This document shows, piece after piece, positions 32,401-45,663 of a DNA stretch of 64,000 nucleotides. Origin of the DNA: Mermis nigrescens (lineage: Eukaryota > Nematoda > Enoplea > Mermithida > Mermithidae); assembly GCA_036768485.1 (NCBI GenBank), contig JAVLUZ010000848.1, positions 496,001 through 560,000 on the forward strand, read 5' to 3'. Numbering within the stretch: the first letter of the stretch is position 1; the number at the start of each line of letters is the position of its first letter. Made by a program: the position numbers and the translations under genes. The notes under the pieces are model-generated. The model did no database searches and was not told the origin of the DNA. It saw nothing but the letters and a program-made list of their open reading frames with translations.

Positions 32401-34898
32401 ATCCTTTTTAGCCAGCCATTTGAGCCATTTCAGGGCAATGACCGATTGGTTTTTGTGATTTTGGTATCCCCGTGCGGTATGATGCCAATTGTTTCTTCGG
32501 ACAGAAAATTTTTCCGGAATACTTGATTGCATGCCAATGCAATGGTTAGGCTAGTCAAAAATGGGTCTACTCCGGTCTCGGTGAGGAAAATATTGCGGAA
32601 CTTCATTGCGCATGTGGCCAATATGTGCACATCGCTCTCGCAGTACGAGACCAGTTCCGCTTGGAAGTTGAATTCTTTCCCCACTTCTTTTTCTTCATTA
32701 TACCTGAAGAAACAAAAAAAAATAATGATTTTTGGAATAATAACGCTTTTAATAAACAAGGGGGGTATTTTTTTAACTATTTTGCCGAAAATGTGCGTAA
32801 ATTAGCAATATTTTAGACCAAAATATAAAGTTTAAAAAACAAATCATACATTCTTACTGTTATAAAAATTATTTTTAAGGTTAATTAGATTATTAAATAA
32901 ATAACTACTATTTTTTCTAAAATATATATTTTTTATATAAATTATGAATATTTTTAGCTAATTTTTGCTTAAATACTTAACTTATCTTAAATATGCATAT
33001 GATATTCTTCTTACAATTCGAAAAATGCTGTTCGGGCTTCCAATTTCATTGAATCAGGGCCATAATATTCAGAATCGGGCAGGAGGCTGATGTAGTCCCA
33101 ATTTGGTGGAGGTGTTGAAGAAATGGGGGAAGTAGCCTTTCTTCAACTCAGTCTCATTGAAGGTTTTTGGAAAGGCGCTCAAGGGCATGTGTAAGAAATT
33201 GAGCATGTCGATCACCCAAACACCTACAGCCTCCAGCATCAGGATCTCCGAACCTTAAGAAAATAAAGTTCATGATTAAAAAAATGTAGTATTTACGCTT
33301 TTAATAATTATATTTTCAAAAATCATTTTTTGCATAAAAATTTTCGAAAAAATATTATTTCCAAAAATTTTCGTTTTCAATAGTTGTTTTTTCATGAAAA
33401 AATAGGGAAAATTTTGTTTTTGGGTCTACACTAATAGTGAGCACTTAATAATTTTTTTATTGTCTACGAGTTAACATGCTAATATTTTTTTTGAAAAACT
33501 TTATATATTTTAAATAATTATTTTACATTTTTTACAGTAAAAATTAATTTCTAGCTTGAATTACTAAATTATTACTATTTGCATTTTTATTCATAATTCT
33601 AATTATTTTATTTTCTTAGCTTCTAATTTTAGAATCACCTTTTGTTACTACTTTAGGTGGAATTGTCCGCTGTTTGTGCAGGTATTCAAGGAGGAACTGC
33701 GAGTTGAATCTGTGGGAATTATGGGCCAGCGCGGTATGCTCCCTAATTTTCCTGGGGAAAACAGCCATTTGCCAAAGTCGGGGAGGCAACTGTCTCCAGC
33801 AAAAACATGGCGATTTTGGCCTCCGCAGTTGGCACAAAATCCCAGCCCCTTGCCTCATGCACTGATCGCATAATTGGTAGGCAATGCAGCAGTTTGGTAA
33901 ATGCTTGAAGATCGGGCCGTGGGCATTTTCGGACATCTGCATGTCTTGCCGCGTTTCAAAATCAAAGAAAATGAAAACGGGCCGCTTTTTGTCCCATTTT
34001 CGGTCCTCCTCTTTAATGGGCATGAAATGAAAAAAGACGAATTAAAATTTAGATGTTGTCAGAAATGTACTTTTTAGGACCCCCTTTTTTCAGGAAGATA
34101 ATTTCGAAAATATTAATTAGGTTCTGATAAATTCAGCAGTTTTGAAAAATAAAGATATTTTATGCGTTTTTATGCCGTTTTTAGAAAAAAATAATAAAAT
34201 TTCCATAAAATTTCTAAAAATGGAGCGTGAGGCCCACCTGAAACCCCATATACTGTAGGCATACATAGTTATTTTATAATGCATGTTCCAATTTAACCTC
34301 TTTCTTTTGTTTAATTATTTATTTTTTTCATACTTTTATTTTTTTACTTTTTTTACCAAATTAATAACTTTATATAATTATCTAAGCTTAACCTCATATA
34401 ATTATCTAAGCTTTGAAACTTACTTTCATGTAGCATTTGTGCCCCCTCCTTGTCCACGTTCTCATTGCACGTTTTACAATGGAACTGGAAGCATTTATGT
34501 CTTTTCACATGGGAGGTCTGCACCAATTGGTCTGCAGTCTTTGCACCGTTTGATGTGGTCACAAATGGAATTGACCTTTTGGCATTTACCGCTTTTTGGT
34601 TGACACATTTTATGGTTCAGGAAGCATTGGAGACTCGGGAAATACCTTAAAATCAAGAAAAAACAAAAAATTAGTAGATTGCAAACATTTATGTATTTTT
34701 TAAATTAAATGTAGTTATTTTTCGAAATTTTCATTAAAAAGCCAGATTTAAACCAAAAACATTTTACTTTTTTTTACAACTAAGTCAAAATAAGCTTATT
34801 TGAAGTAAATGTTTGCTTATTCAATTTATTTCTATTTTTTGTACTTTTTATTGCAATATTTATTTTAGAAATGACTAAAAATTTTTGCTTTGCCTCAA

Positions 34899-34950
<52 letters not shown>

Positions 34951-37151
34951 TATTTATTCACCTATTGCAGTCCTCGCATTTGGTCCATTGCTCTATCAGG
35001 CACGGTTTTGGCCTCTGACTGCCGGGGCACCCTTCCCTATTGCATTTGTGGTCCTCCTCAGTATTGTAACCTCAATCGCATTTTTTGCAGAAATACGATC
35101 TGGCCATGAATGCTGGCATTTTTGTAATCACATCGTAGTGATTGTCATGCAGGTAGATGTGTATGATTTTTTCTGCAGCCAGGCCTTTGTAGATTAGCCC
35201 ATTGAAGTGAGACTTTGATCTGGTAGTTGGGGCCCAGGAATTCCTGCATTTTTTGAGCTTCTTCGATCCCACAAAAATCATTCAAATTTTCCAGCCCCAA
35301 ATCTGTAATTAATTGCTCAGCCAGGCGTTTTTGCAGCGTTTTTCTCGATTTATCCCCCAGCCTGCTGGTATTCCATTGCGGGTGCTTGTCTAGCTGGGCT
35401 TTTGTTACCACAATTGCTCGTGCCAGGCAAAAATTATCCGCATTTTTGATCTGAATTTTAAAAACAAAATTTGAGAACTTTTTGAAATACTAACGATTTT
35501 AACAGTTGTAATTTTTTATTGTTTTTTTTCACTAAATTGAGAGAATTGAGAATATTTGATACAGAGGAATTTCCTCCCTGGGAAATTTTTAAGCATAAAA
35601 GATTGACAATTTTTGCAATTAAAACTCGTAAAATAATGAAAATAGAGTTTTGTTAATAAAAGAAATTAGGTTTTTAAGCGCTTTTAGCACATTTAATATG
35701 AAAAACGCGTTTTTTAAAAATTGTATTTACACATTTTGAATAAGAATAATATTTAGGGTTTATTCAAACACGCATTTGGAATTTTTATATTAATTTATTT
35801 TCATACAGTAAATCCTCCTGCATGTATGTATGTATGTCTTTTTATGTTTATTCAAACATGCATTTGGAATTTTTTGTGTTTTTTCCATTCTATGCCAGAA
35901 AATTGTGAAAAGGATTTTCTAATAACATGATTTTTAGATATTTTCCAAAAAAGTACTCTCCCGTTTTTAGAATTTTTTTGCATTTGACAGTAAATCACAT
36001 ATTGCTTTTACTCAAATAGGCATTCGTGAATTTTCTACACTTTTGCCCTTCAAGACGAGAAAGTCGTGAAGTTAATTTTCCAATATAATAATCTTAGAAT
36101 ATTTTTCCGGAATAAAAGATGAAAATGAAAGCTATTTATGTTTTATTTCTTTCAATGATTTTTGCCCATTTAATACAAAAAATTCGTTTTTAAAAATTAT
36201 GTGTTTTACACATTTCAAATAAGAATAATATTTAGGGTTTATTCAAACATGCGTTTGGAATTTTTTCAATAATGAAATATTTATCATTAAAAACGAACAT
36301 AAAGATTATTATGTTTTTTTTTGTTTCAAGAAAATGGGATATTTAATAAAAGATTACAATTTTTTCTTGCGCATTTAAGACGATATTGCGTTTTTCGGAA
36401 TTTTTAATCTTTTCCATGTCAGCTCTTATACTATATGTAAACATGTTAAGCAAAAAATCTTTATTCTCATAAATCATGTATTGCTTTTTTCAATTTAGTG
36501 AATTCCAGAATATTTACCAATAAAAATCACGTTTTTATTTATTTTTTTCTCGCATTTTTCAAAATTGTTTTCATTTTCTTATTATGTGCATCATCATATA
36601 CGTATTAATTTCTGCCAATGAGAACTGTTTTGTTCTGCATTTGTAAATTTATGTTTTCCTTAAGCATAATTTATCTAGCTTAGTGCGGTTTAGAATTCTT
36701 ATGTTATGTAAAAACGGTGTCGAAATTTCCCCTGTGGAAATTTTTCATGCAAAAAAAGTAAGTTGAGTTACGCATAATTGACCATTTTACTATTTTTTTG
36801 ATGTTTTTTTACATAAGCATTTTCTGAGACGTGATTTTATAAAAAGTTTAAGCTAAGTTAAGCTAAAATTCAAATTTTCTGACCTGAATGAAACAGCCTC
36901 CATGTGGTCTGGTATGTTTGTCAAACCATTCCTGCCAGTCAACAATTTGTGATCGTGATGCTTTTTTTGCATGCATTCCTCCTTTTGGCTGATTCCACGA
37001 TGACCTAGACTGCTGAATCCGCTCGATGACGTTCAGGATGTGATCCGCATTCATTGATTCTACTGGGGCAAAAGCTACTAAGACAAGCGAGAGTTGAGGC
37101 TCGGATGACTCATCTCAAGGACTATGCGGTTATTTGGATCCTGGCCAGACA
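29432..37151 (-). pseudogene. Spliced Polinton pPolB, tandem copy B
   Basis: Protein-primed family B DNA polymerase in 12 exons, minus strand: 37151(gap)-36884, 35450-34962, 34645-34424, ~34022-33639, 33253-33015, 32703-32299, 31931-31763, 31614-31421, 31291-31030, 30686-30408, 30294-30023, 29878-29432. Domains in order are the N-terminal Polinton domain ending 'HGGCFIQ', a Zn-binding Cys cluster (exon 2-3), exonuclease I (FDFET, exon 4), exonuclease III (YCESDV, exon 6), palm motif A (exon 8), motif B (exon 10-11), motif C split across introns (DT|DS) and the C-terminal TGKTINF block. Lesions: exo II Asp is Asn (HNSHRFNSQF), motif A Ser is Leu (DVCLLYP), the exon 4 acceptor AG is lost, exon 10 uses a GC donor, and exon 2 has a frameshift. 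The last exon is fully open. The 5' end runs into the assembly gap. Confidence 0.88.
34902..34951. repeat. (AAT)n microsatellite in intron 2, copy B
   Basis: About 16 trinucleotide units starting ~10 bases inside the intron from the exon 2 donor. A counterpart sits at the same place in copy A. Confidence 0.95.
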
Positions 37152-37251
37152 NNNNNNNNNNNNNNNNNNNNNNNNNNNNNNNNNNNNNNNNNNNNNNNNN
37201 NNNNNNNNNNNNNNNNNNNNNNNNNNNNNNNNNNNNNNNNNNNNNNNNNNN
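37152..37251. other. Assembly gap (100 N)
   Basis: Exactly 100 N, the usual placeholder for a gap of unknown size. It lies at the junction of the two tandem pPolB copies, truncating exon 1 of copy B. Confidence 0.99.
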
Positions 37252-40200
37252 CTTTCCCCCTCCTGCATGTACTTAATTTTATCTGCTAGCAATTTTATCC
37301 AACTTTTTATTCCAGGTAAACTCCAAATTTACAAAAAGGGCGATGGCTTCACAAAAAATGTGTAAAAAAAAGCAGAAAAGTGAAAATTTTTACAAAAAAA
37401 AATACAGAAAAATGACGAATTTTTACAAAAAATACGGAAAAAAGTGACAATTTCTTTACAAAAAAATACAGAAAAATGACGAATTTTACGAAAAAATACA
37501 GGAAAAGGACGATTATTTACAGAAAAAACGCGGATAGAAACCAATAGCCGGAGCGTAGGGTATGAAACGTTGGGTACAAAGCGCGTTTTGTCATACACAA
37601 CGCGGTAATCCTTGGAACAAATCGACATGAAAACATTTACGCTCGTGATCCCGCAAAATTCGCTTTTCCAGAACCGCTTTAACAGATAGGCACACCCGAG
37701 ACCGCGAATTGGAGAACCATACCACGCAGCGAGTCAAAATGAATCGTTTTTGCAGTCAGAGTAGTGTCATGCGGATTCCTCTAACTTTGACGATTTCTCC
37801 CAGCATTTCTCCGTTCTCGTTCGCTACTCTGTACCCGTAGTTTTTAGGCCCTCCTGCTACGAACTCCGAATATGAACGCGTTTTCTCCATAGGTCTTTCA
37901 GCTCGTTGGTCATTTCCCCGAGGTAGCAGCCAGTCGGGACAGTATAGGAATCGCTCGCTTTGGACAGGTAGATTATCGAGTCCTATAAAATAAACAAAGA
38001 ACCATTAATTTCATGTGCTCATGGACATGAATTGCTGGGGCTGACATCCCCCCGACGATTATCCCCCTGTTTTTCATATGTAAAATATGCGTTTTTCACA
38101 AGAATGTTTAAAAATTATATCTCACCGGTATCGAGATATAGGACCCTTTCTTCTAGCTTTTCCAGGTAGGAGTAAAGTTTTAGCCGGGCTTGGGCGGTAA
38201 CAAAAGAGGCAATAACCGGGTTGGTGTTCTGCAGGGCTTCCAGAAACTGATCCTCGTTCGTGTAGGTAACGCAGGCCAGCGAATCTCCGAAAAACCGGAC
38301 GGTCGGGATATTGACCTTGTCGCTGAACACGAGGTCGGAGAACGGCTGAGGGTCCGCGAAATATTCCGTGTGGGACAGGTTGTTTCGTTGGCCGAACTGG
38401 AAGAAAGAAAGGAAAATCATTAAATTTCATGTTTTCGCAAAATTACACCAAAAGCCATATTCTTAACAACACGTATACTTCATGCAGATGAACTTTTAGA
38501 TTTTTTCTCACCTTGCCTCAAAAGGAATTAAGCATGAGCTTTGCCAATGCTCTCATTCCGCTGTTCTTTTCGATTTTGGTCGGGTCCAGCTGGATTCCCT
38601 CCATTTTGTTGTAATTTTCCACGTATTGGGCTTTCTCATGGTCGGTCATAGCAGCCGAGGGCCAGCCTATCAGCTTGCTGCTTTAGCCGCAAGAACGTGT
38701 TTATGTATTCCGCGAATAAGGCCTCCGGTCTTGGTATTCGGGTCATACTGCTCGGTTTCGGGGTAGTGCCAGACCTCGTGGATTTCCATAACCTAAAGAA
38801 ACAAGGAAAAACGATTAATTATGTAAACGACCATTATCGGGAAGGAATTACCAGTTTTCTTACATTTTGGCACAAAAAATGGGGGTTTTTATTGAATTTT
38901 TAAGCCGGGAAAATTAACGATTTTAGGGATGGAATTTCCGGTTTTTTAATTTTAGCCAAAAAATGGATTTTTATTCAATTTTAACCCGAAAAATGAACGA
39001 TTTTTAACATTTTAGCACCAAGAATGGGTTTTTACCCCCTGAATCACCATGCACAATAATTATATGTGTGTTTATACATTTTTTCTGTATTTACTCAAAA
39101 ATTTCTAGAAAAAAACGGTTTTCAAGCATTTTAGGGAATTTTCGATCTTAATATTGACCCTCTTACCCCTCTATGCATGCATTTGTTTTTTTCTCACCTT
39201 ATATCCTTTTTCTCAGGGCCTTGTACAGCTCCAGCGAGACCCACGCTCCGCACAGATGCCCGCTCAGCATCCGAGTGCTCGCAGTGGTCGATTTGCTCCG
39301 CTGGCGCAGGTGTGGCAAAGCGGAAACAGCAGCTTGCCGTTCATGCGGCAAGGCAATACCGGGTGGTAGAGGCCGCGGGGAGGCAAGACGGTGCATTTGA
39401 CTCATGACCGGTGTACGGTTCATTGGCCAAATCCTCGAAATTCTCGGTGATAATTTCGGGATGCCTGGAAAAATAAGAAAAACGCATTAGTATTTCAGCA
39501 TTTCAAAGATCAAACCTGAAAACGCCGAGGTTATTAAAAACACACACGAACACTATAAAGTAAAACTGGAAAAATACTGAAAAATCTCACCTTATCGGGA
39601 ATTGGCCGTTCTTGCATACCCACGGATACAATGAGCACACATCCACGTATTGGATGGTCTCCCCGGGCTGGCACTTGTGGTAGAGCTTTATGGCGTTCGT
39701 TCTGCCTCCGAAAAAGGCTTCGCGAGGCCCCAACGGTTCCGTGATCTTGACCGAGTCAAAGAAGGCTTTCATTTCCTTGTTTTCCTAAAAAAATCAGGAA
39801 AAATCAGCATTATTTTCACATAAGAAAACGAGTTAGAAATGCTTGGAGTTCCCCCTCCTCCCCTTGATACATACATTCTTCAAATTAAATGTTTGGGTTC
39901 CCCATCCTCACCTTCATACAAAAATGTTTCAAAAAATTATGCTTTAACGTAGTTAACCTTCAATTCTTTGGCCAGTTCGCAGCCCCATTTCTCGATCACC
40001 GTGTAGCCCCTTCGATTCCAGGTATTTCTTTCGGTCCATTGTGGCCTGGAATGCCTCTTCAGCGCTTTTTTGCCGGTCCAGCATGGTTTCGGTCCTTTTT
40101 GGCAACGCATTTTGGGCACCCGTGCCACCTTAACGAAAAAAAGAAAAAATTAGCTTTTTTGTGTATAAAATTTTTTTATCATGAAAATCCACGTTTTAAG

Positions 40201-43200
40201 CAAAAACGCAATTTTTCTAGTGAAAATTACTAATTTTCAGGTATTAATTACGGGCTATACCTAAATATTTAATATTTACTTTTGTAGCAATAAATTCTTC
40301 ATTTCGAATATAGCTTAAAAATGCTAAATTTGATGTAGATAATTTACTTTTGAATTATTATTAGCTTCGAAATTGTTTAATACGAAAAAAATGCTAATTT
40401 TATTAAATAATTAGTTTCATTATAAAATACTTATTTTCTATCGAAAAAATTTGGAAAAATCCTAATTTTTATAGAGAATTGCTAATAATTTCCTCACCAG
40501 CAGCCCTGGAATTCGTAAATTGTTTGGCCGTGGATTCCATCCACTTTATACGGGCCAATTCTTGACTTCCCCACCGTTGAGTTTGTGCCTTATCCTGATG
40601 TTATCTTTTTGAGCCAGCCATTCAACCTTCAGGGCGATTACCGATTGGTTTTCGTTGTTCTCGGTAACCCCCATGCGGCACGATGCCAATCGTGTCCTTC
40701 GGACAGGAAGTTCTTCCGGAAAACGCGATTGCATGCGGACGCAATGGTCAAACTGGTCAAGATACGGATCAACGCTGGTCTCGGTGAGGAAAATGTCCCG
40801 GAACTTCATACCGCATTTGGCCAAAATATGGACATCGCTCTCGCAATACGAGACGAGTTCCGCTTGGAAGTTGAATTTCTTGCCCGCTTCTTTTTCTTGT
40901 TAGTACCTGAAGAAACAAGCAAAAAGCGGTCATTTTTTAGAATAATAACGCTTTTAATAAAAACAAGAGGGGTTTCTTTTTTAAAAAAAACTGAATTTTT
41001 GCCCAAGAAAATCGTGTTTCTATGTACGAATTAACAGTATTTTAAACCAAAATATGAAGTTTTTTGTCGAAAATAGGGGGTAATTAAAAAAACGAATTAT
41101 ATATTATTATGTATCAAATTATTCTTTAGGTTAATTAATATTCTAAATAAGTACTACTTTTTCTAAAATATTTATATTTTTCAGCTGATATTTTACGAAT
41201 TTTTACGTAATTTTTCATACATAACTTACTCTAGATGTATCTTACAATATGCTAAATTATTCTTCTTACCATTCAAAGAAGGCCTCTCGGGCTTCCGATT
41301 TCATTGAATCGGAGCCGTAAAACTCAGAGTCGGGCAGTGGGCCGATGTAGTCCCAGTTTGCAGAGGTGTTGAAGAAATGGGGGAAGTAGCCTTCTCTTGA
41401 GCTCGGTTTCGTTGAAGGTTTTCGGGAACGCGCTCAAGGGCATTGGCAGGAAGTTGAGCGTGTCGATCACGCGAACTCCTCCCGCTTCCAACATCAGGAT
41501 CTCCAGCCCTTAAAAAAAATAACGTTCTCGATTAGAAAAATGTCGCATTTACGCTTTTAATAGTATTACTTATTTTTATATAAAAATAAGTTTTTTTTTC
41601 GTGAAAAATATTGATTTTTATTTAGAAAATCTCTTACGAAAATACTCTTTTTTGTCTTAGTGCTACGTTCTCTAATGCGTTTTGAAAATGAGGTTAGAAA
41701 TTGGAAATTAGCTTTTCTCATGTAAATTTTCTTGGTTATTTAACCGAAAAATACTAATTTCTTTCGTTTTTAGTATTTTTATGGAAAAACACTGATAAAA
41801 ATTTTCTTTCAAATTATGGAAATTCTTAGGAAATACTCTTTTTAGTGTTCTATTTTTAGCCTCACCTTTGGTTACTACTTTTGGCGGAATTGTCCTCTGC
41901 TCGTGCAGGTATTCCAGCAAGAACTGGGCATCGAAGCCGCGGGCGTTATGGGCCAGCGCGGTCGCTCCACGGTTCTGCTCCGAGAAGAGCCATTTGCCGA
42001 ACTCGTTCAGGCATTCGTTTCCAAGGAAGACATGTCGATTTTGGCCTCCGCAGTTGGCACAAAATCCCAACTCCTTGCCTCTGCATTGATCGCACAGTCG
42101 ATACGCAATACAGCAGTTCGGTATGCGCTTGAAGATCGGACCGTTTGCATTTTCTGACATTTGCGTGTCCTGCCGCGTTTCGAAGTCAAAGAAAATGAAC
42201 ACGGGCCGCTTTTTGTCCGATCGGGTGTCCTCCTCCTTTAGGGGCTGAAATGAAAAAAAGACGCATTAAATTAGCCGTTCTTCTAGACATAGCTTTTTTA
42301 TGGCTCTCCCGTATTTTAGCAGAAATGAACGAAATTCACGATTTTGAAAAATAAATAAAATTTTGTAATTTTTAAATAAAATCAAATTTTTCAATGAAAA
42401 AATGCGCATATTTTATGCGTTTTAGGAAAAATAGTAAAATTTCAATAAAATTATCTATTTTTGGAACGTGAGCCCATCTCAATCTCCCTGTGCATACAGT
42501 AGACATACATAGCATTATTTATATATTATGCATGTTTCTTTTTTAACTTACTTATCTCTTATTTAATTATTACATTTACAATGTTTTCTTTATTTTTTTG
42601 CTTTCTATCGTTTTTCTGTTTTTTGTCATATTTTATCAAAGTTTTGAATTTTACCTTCATGTAGCATTCGTGACCCTCCTTGTCCACGTTCTCGTTGCAC
42701 GTTTTGCAATGAAACTGGAAGCATTTGTGCTGCTTGGCGTGGGAGGTCCTGACCAGCTGGTTGCATTCTTTGCACCGTTTGATGTGGTCGCAAACGGAGT
42801 AGACTTTTTGGCGTTTGCCGCTTTTTCGCTTGGCCCATTTTGTGGTTTAGGAAGCACTGCAGGCTCGGAAAATGCCTTAAATCAAGAAAAATGAAAAATT
42901 AGTAAATTGTAATCATATAAAAAGTGCTTTACTCTATTGATTTAAAATGTGCAATTTTTTATTCACTTTTGCAATAAAGAACACTTATTTTTTCAAAATT
43001 TTGGTTAAAAAGACTAAAAAAGCTCGTTTTGGGGCTTGAAATACATGCATTCATATAAAAATTTATTAAAATTATGTAGTATTTATATAATGTAAAAATT
43101 TTTTCATCGTGTCAATAAAATAAAAATTGCTTATTGTTTTCAGTATATTACATTTTTGAAGAAAAAAAGAACTTGTACAAAACTATATTATAATGTATAT

Positions 43201-43315
43201 ATAAAATGAACAATATTCGTTTTTTATTCATTAATATTAATAATTAGCAGATAATTTTAAATAATAATAAAATAGTAATAATAGACTAATAATATATAAT
43301 AATAATATACTAATA

Positions 43316-43319
43316 ATAG

Positions 43320-43372
<53 letters not shown>
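43316..43372. repeat. (ATA)n microsatellite in intron 2, copy A
   Basis: A long AAT/ATA run beside the exon 2 donor, matching 34902-34951. Degenerate ATA-rich sequence extends from about 43255 to 43395. Confidence 0.95.
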
Positions 43373-43373
<1 letters not shown>

Positions 43374-43999
43374 TAATAATAATAATTATAATTATTCACC
43401 TATTGCAGTCTTCGCATTTGGTCCATTGCTCCTTTGAGGCACGGTTTTGGTCTACTGGCAGCCGGGGCACCCCTGCCTATTGCATTTGTGGTCCTCCTCA
43501 TTGCTGTAGCCATGATCGCATTTGTCGCAGTAATACGATCGAGCCATGAACGCTGGCATTTTAGTAATCACATCGTAGTGATTATCATGCAGGTAGATAT
43601 GCAAGATTTTTTCCGCAGCCGGGCCTTTGTAAATTAGACCGTTGAAGTGGTCCTTTGAATAAATCTTGATCTGGTAGTCTGGTCCGAGAAATTCCTGCAT
43701 TTTTTGTGCTTCTTCGATGCCGCAAAAATCAGCAAAATTTTTCAGACCCGAATCTGCCATTAACTGCTTGGCCAGGCGTTTTTGCAACGTTTCTCTATGG
43801 TGTTCCCCCAATCTGATGGTATTCCATTGCGGGTGCTTGTCTAATCGGGCTTTTGCTACCACGATTGCTCGGGCCAAGCAGAGATTGTCCGCATTTTTTA
43901 TCTAAATTTTCAAAAACAAAATTTTAGAACTTTTGAATTACTAACGATTTTGACACCTGTAATTTTTTTGATCGTTTTTTTCCACTTGAAATGAGAAAA

Positions 44000-45240
44000 T
44001 TGATGATATTTCCCCTGGGAAAATTTTCAAACAAAAAATCACGATTTTTTTTGCAATTAAAACTCGTAAATTTATCTTTTCGTGTTTCAATGAGAGACCC
44101 CAAGAAATTTTTTACATTCGCCCAGAAGAACTAGCAAAAAATTCGCTTTACGTCTTTTTGCGCATTTAATACTAAAAACGCGTTTTTTTCAAAATTGTGT
44201 ACTTGTAATAATTTTACGTTAAACATTGCAATTTGTTAATAAATCTATTCTTATACAATAAATCATCCTGCATGTGCATATGTCTTTTTATGTTTATTCA
44301 AACATGCATTTGGAATTTTTTGTGGTTTTTCCCATCCTATGCCAGAAAATCGTGAAAAGGACTTTTTCTAATAAAATGAGTTTTAGAAAATTTTTCCAAA
44401 AAAATGACGAACTTAAAGTCAGTTGTGCTTTTCTTTCTTTCAATGATTTTTGCTCATTTTTGACAAAAAAACGCATTTTTTCTCAAAATTGCGTGTTTAT
44501 GAATTAATTTTACGTATTGAAGTTTATTGATTCCTATTTCAGATAAGTTTGCTCATTATGTGCAACATATATACGTACATATATTAGTTTCTGACCCCAA
44601 GCGTTCGAAAATGTATATTTTTTCGCATTTTTAGTAAATCATGTATTGCTTTTACTCATTCAAGACGAGAAAGTCGTGAAGTGAATTTTCCAATATAATG
44701 ATTTCTAGAATATTTTTCTAAAAAAGACAAGAATAAAGCTTATTATGTTTTTTCTTCTTTCAATGATTTTAGCTCATTTATGACGAAAAACTCGTTTTTC
44801 CAAATTATGTTTATGATTAATTTCACGTATTGCAGTTTATTGATTTATTTTCTTATTTGAGTTAGATTTGATCAATACGTGCAAGATATTCATATTGAGA
44901 TTCTTCTGAGCATAAGACACGCATCATTGTCCTCACGATAAGAATCATGATTACTGTTTTATTTTAAAAATCTTGGTTTTCAGCTTCTATTTTTCTTTAT
45001 ATTCATGCATAATTAATTATGCTTATTGCGGTATTAGCATTCTTATGCTATGTACATATACACGAAGTGGAAATTTCCCCCTAGGGAAATTTTTTTGCGA
45101 AAAATCGGACAAATTTATCCGAGTTACGCAAAATTCACACTATTTTTTTATGCTTTTTTTACATTATTATTTTCTCGGATTTGCTTTTAAAACAACAACT
45201 CCTACTTTTAAGCTAAGTTAAGCTAAAATTCAAATTTTCG
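44000..45240. other. Long intron 1 of pPolB copy A
   Basis: AT-rich intron of ~1.34 kb with no gene. The matching intron in copy B (35451-36883) shares words such as 'ttcaaacatgcatttggaat' and 'gacgagaaagtcgtgaag'. Some of these repeat within a copy, suggesting old internal duplication. Confidence 0.6.
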
Positions 45241-45663
45241 CACCTGTACAAAGCATCCTCCATGAGGGCCGGTATGCTTGTCGAACCATTCCTGCCAGTT
45301 TACGATTCGCGATCGCGATCCTTCATGCGGGTGCATTCCCCCTTTTGGCGATTCCACAATGACCACTTTCAAGGTCATTTGCTGGTCAAGGCTGAATTCT
45401 TTTTTAGACTGTTGGATCCGCTCGATGACGTTCAGGATGCGATCTGCATTCATCGATTCGATCGGGGCGAAAGCCACCAAGACACGAGAATCAAGGCTCG
45501 GATGACTCAGCTCGATGCCCACTCGATCGCGGGGGTCGTGCCCGGACAAGACTCGTTTGACGATCGCATCCAAGATCGCAGGAAATAAATTTGCGCTGAT
45601 TTTATCGATGTTTCTGAACTGAATGCTGTATGATGCTGCTTCCGCGTTGAATCGTTCTGACTT

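Noticed and set aside
34885..35109. Open frame beginning with a long Ile run
   Set aside because: It is a translated (AAT)n microsatellite joined to the antisense of pPolB exon 2.
37054..37365. Open frame spanning the N gap
   Set aside because: Translation across unknown bases is meaningless.
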